DNA from: Staphylococcus sp. Marseille-Q5304
Lineage (GTDB): Bacteria > Bacillota > Bacilli > Staphylococcales > Staphylococcaceae
Direction: 5' to 3'
Length of the DNA: 64,000 bases
Assembly: GCF_943737015.1 (NCBI RefSeq)
Contig: NZ_CALSFP010000001.1
Span: 2,108,001 to 2,172,000, forward strand
Shown here: piece by piece, positions 61,996-64,000 of the stretch
Numbering within the stretch: the stretch's first letter is position 1
Layout of the letters: each line of letters begins with the position of its first letter
Notes under the pieces: generated by a model
Databases searched by the model: none
Told to the model about the DNA's origin: nothing
The model's input: the letters and a program-made list of their open reading frames with translations, nothing else
Translations under genes and position numbers: made by a program

Positions 61996-62847
61996 ATGAT
62001 GGTAAATGTTAAGAAAGAACGCATGAAGATTTACGTATTGGACAATGGGCGCATGCAGATGGACAAAAATTTGATGATCGCGAACTCGAACCAAGCAACG
62101 ACCGACAACCCGAATCAACCCAATGAATTACACGAATTTCCGATTTACACAGTGTTTATTGATCATCCTGATGCGAAGATTTTATTTGATACTGCTTGTA
62201 ATCCAAATGCGATGGGAGACGAAGGACGCTGGATTACGGCTACGCAAAAGGCCTTTCCTTATTTCTCAGATGAATCATGTCACTTGCCAAATCGACTAGA
62301 ACAACTAGGCGTAGATCCAAAAGAAGTCGATATCGTTGTCGCTTCACATTTACATCTAGACCACGCTGGCTGTTTAGAATACTTTACGAATGCAACGGTC
62401 ATCGTGCATGATGATGAACTAAGTGGTGCGATGAAAGGTTACGCTCGTAATCAACAAGAAGGGGCATATATTTGGAGTGACATCGATGCATGGATTAAAA
62501 ATGATTTAACTTGGAAGACAATTGCACGTGATCAAAATTACTTACATTTAGTCGATGGCGTTAAAGTCTTAAACTTTGGCAGTGGTCATGCATGGGGAAT
62601 GATTGGCCTAGAACTTGAAACTGAAGAATTAGGCACACTGATACTAGCATCTGATGCAATTTATACCAAAGAAAGTATGGAGCCTACGTTGAAACCACCT
62701 GGCATTTTATATGATTCAATCGGTTGGGCAAGATCTGTAGAAATGATTAAGCGTCGAGCTAAGGAAAAGAACGCCAAAATTTGGTTTGGACATGATCGTG
62801 AACAATTTGCTGGCTTCCGAAAATCTACAGACGGTTATTACGAGTAA
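61996..62847 (+). CDS. N-acyl homoserine lactonase-type metallo-beta-lactamase
   Basis: The 283-residue protein has the dinuclear metal motif ASHLHLDHAGCLEYF (HxHxDH) near residue 120, further ligands in FGSGHAWGMIGLEL and ILASDAIYTKESM, and the last His in IWFGHDREQF. The N-terminal YVLDNGRMQMDKNLMI resembles AttM/AhlD-type lactonases. The true substrate in staphylococci, which do not use acyl homoserine lactones, is more likely another lactone or ester. It begins at ATG 61996 after AAAGGGG and is 12 bases ahead of an alcohol dehydrogenase gene, under one cre site. Confidence 0.87.
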   Translation: MMVNVKKERMKIYVLDNGRMQMDKNLMIANSNQATTDNPNQPNELHEFPIYTVFIDHPDAKILFDTACNPNAMGDEGRWITATQKAFPYFSDESCHLPNRLEQLGVDPKEVDIVVASHLHLDHAGCLEYFTNATVIVHDDELSGAMKGYARNQQEGAYIWSDIDAWIKNDLTWKTIARDQNYLHLVDGVKVLNFGSGHAWGMIGLELETEELGTLILASDAIYTKESMEPTLKPPGILYDSIGWARSVEMIKRRAKEKNAKIWFGHDREQFAGFRKSTDGYYE

Positions 62848-62859
62848 GGGGATGGTACA

Positions 62860-63990
62860 ATGGAAACAAGAGCAGCAGTATTGTATGAAATGGGACTTGA
62901 AGCACCTTATGAAAAATCAAAACCTTTAAAGATTGAAACGTTACAGTTAGATGAACCGAAACCACATGAGGTACTATTAAAAATTCATGCGGCAGGCTTA
63001 TGTCACTCAGATTTATCAGTGATTAATGGTAGTCGTCCGAGACCATTACCGATGGCTTTAGGTCATGAGGCGACTGGTGAGATCGCGCAAGTTGGGAGCG
63101 ATGTAACTGATTTCGAAGTGGGTGATCACGTAGTTTGTACATTCATACCGAGTTGCGGTAAGTGTATCCCTTGTAGAGAGGGACGTCCAGCACTATGTGA
63201 AAATGGCGCTGCTTCTAACGAGGCCGGTGAAATGTTAGAGGGAGGCTACAGACTCTCTAATAAAGATGGTACAGTACATCATCATCTCGGTGTTTCTGGC
63301 TTTGCTGAATATGCGGTCGTATCTGAGAACTCTTTAGTTAAAATCAATCCTGAAATTCCATATGAACGTGCGGCAGTCTTTGGATGTGCGGTGATCACAG
63401 GTATCGGTGCAGTAATGAACACAGCACAAATTCGTCCGGGTAGTAATGTGGCAGTCGTTGGACTCGGTGGTATTGGTTTAAATGCGATTCTCGGCGCGAA
63501 ACTAGCGGGAGCTAATGAAATCATCGCTTTAGATATTAATGAAAATAAATTCGAACTAGCAAAAACATTAGGCGCGACAGCTGTCTTCAATTCAGGCGAC
63601 GAAGATATCGTGGATCAAATTAAAGATTATGTATCAGGCGGTGTCGAGTATGCTTTCGAAACAGCTGGCGTTGTCCCTGCTATGAACGTAGCATATGCAA
63701 TTACAAAGCGCGGTGGCACAACAGTGACAACAGGTCTTCCAGATCCTAAAGCTAAATTCGCCTTTCCACAGGTTACTTTAGCTGCTGAAGAACGTACAAT
63801 TAAAGGTTCGTATGTAGGAAGTTGTGTCCCATCTCGTGATATCCCTCGATTTATTAGTTTATATCAACAACATCGATTAAATGTTGATCCATTGATTAGT
63901 AAAACGATTAAACTCGACGAAATTAATGAAGGCTTTGACCAATTGGCAAGTGGTGACGTAGGTCGCTTAATTGTCACAATGTATAATTAA
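62860..63990 (+). CDS. Zinc-dependent alcohol dehydrogenase
   Basis: The 376-residue medium-chain dehydrogenase has the catalytic zinc ligands in HAAGLCHSDLS (Cys) and MALGHEATGEIAQVG (His, Glu), and the structural zinc motif CGKCIPCREGRPALC. NAD binding is by VAVVGLGGIGLNAILGAKLA, followed by IIALDINENKF with an Asp, indicating NAD over NADP. The length and layout fit the class III/benzyl-alcohol dehydrogenase type. Cotranscribed with the lactonase, it may oxidise the hydroxy compound released by ring opening; this pathway link is inferred. Confidence 0.92.
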   Translation: METRAAVLYEMGLEAPYEKSKPLKIETLQLDEPKPHEVLLKIHAAGLCHSDLSVINGSRPRPLPMALGHEATGEIAQVGSDVTDFEVGDHVVCTFIPSCGKCIPCREGRPALCENGAASNEAGEMLEGGYRLSNKDGTVHHHLGVSGFAEYAVVSENSLVKINPEIPYERAAVFGCAVITGIGAVMNTAQIRPGSNVAVVGLGGIGLNAILGAKLAGANEIIALDINENKFELAKTLGATAVFNSGDEDIVDQIKDYVSGGVEYAFETAGVVPAMNVAYAITKRGGTTVTTGLPDPKAKFAFPQVTLAAEERTIKGSYVGSCVPSRDIPRFISLYQQHRLNVDPLISKTIKLDEINEGFDQLASGDVGRLIVTMYN

Positions 63991-64000
63991 TCCCCATTGA

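Noticed and set aside
1..64000. CRISPR arrays, tRNA or rRNA genes
   Set aside because: No regularly spaced direct repeats and no cloverleaf or rRNA-like conserved segments were noticed when reading both strands.

Overview
The window is AT-rich, low-GC DNA from a Staphylococcus, most likely a coagulase-negative species. The evidence is a ccrA/ccrB recombinase pair with an SCC-type att repeat, CstR/CstA/CstB, AldA, tandem DUF576 lipoproteins and a beta-toxin-like sphingomyelinase. No rRNA, tRNA, CRISPR array, intact insertion sequence or mecA was seen.

Positions 1 to about 30,700 are the distal part of a non-mec staphylococcal cassette chromosome (SCC). In order they hold: a restriction-modification island (two methyltransferases facing two putative endonucleases, the first methyltransferase frameshifted); SCC backbone genes (a decayed duplicate, then DUF1643 and DUF960 proteins and small ORFs); an iteron-like noncoding block; ccrB, ccrA, a DUF927 helicase (Cch2-like) and small partners; a persulfide detoxification locus (cstB, cstA / cstR, sulfite-type exporter); an arsenic operon (arsD, arsA, CoA-disulfide reductase-rhodanese, arsR, arsB, arsC); a second ArsR-permease-Cys-rich-peptide module; and a copper operon (copB, mco, copL-like). 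An SCC attachment repeat at 30,689-30,706 marks the end of the cassette, so sulfur, arsenic and copper resistance travel together.

Positions 30,800 to 41,000 lie beyond the att site. They hold a family 2 glycosidase and then the most interesting locus: a class III lanthipeptide cluster. It has one LanKC synthetase, three short precursor peptides sharing the same double labionin-type pattern (SxxSxxC then SxxSxxxC), a trypsin-like serine protease that may remove the leader, and an ABC exporter broken by two frameshifts. A decayed PadR regulator, a DUF1700 membrane protein and a frameshifted lipoprotein follow.

Positions 41,000 to 49,000 hold a tRNA-dihydrouridine synthase and five tandem DUF576 lipoproteins, with a fragment resembling a type VII-secreted lipase toxin and an LtrA-like membrane protein among them. 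Positions 48,800 to 64,000 look like ordinary chromosome: a DJ-1/PfpI protein, a sirtuin, a YfcC-transporter/peptidase operon with an RpiR regulator and a cre site, a D,D-carboxypeptidase lipoprotein, a sphingomyelinase with an apparent ATT start, a DUF805 protein, a cupin, AldA, and a cre-preceded lactonase-alcohol dehydrogenase pair.

Several genes are broken by single-base indels, some in A-runs. Some of these could be assembly errors; this matters most for the methyltransferase and the lanthipeptide exporter.
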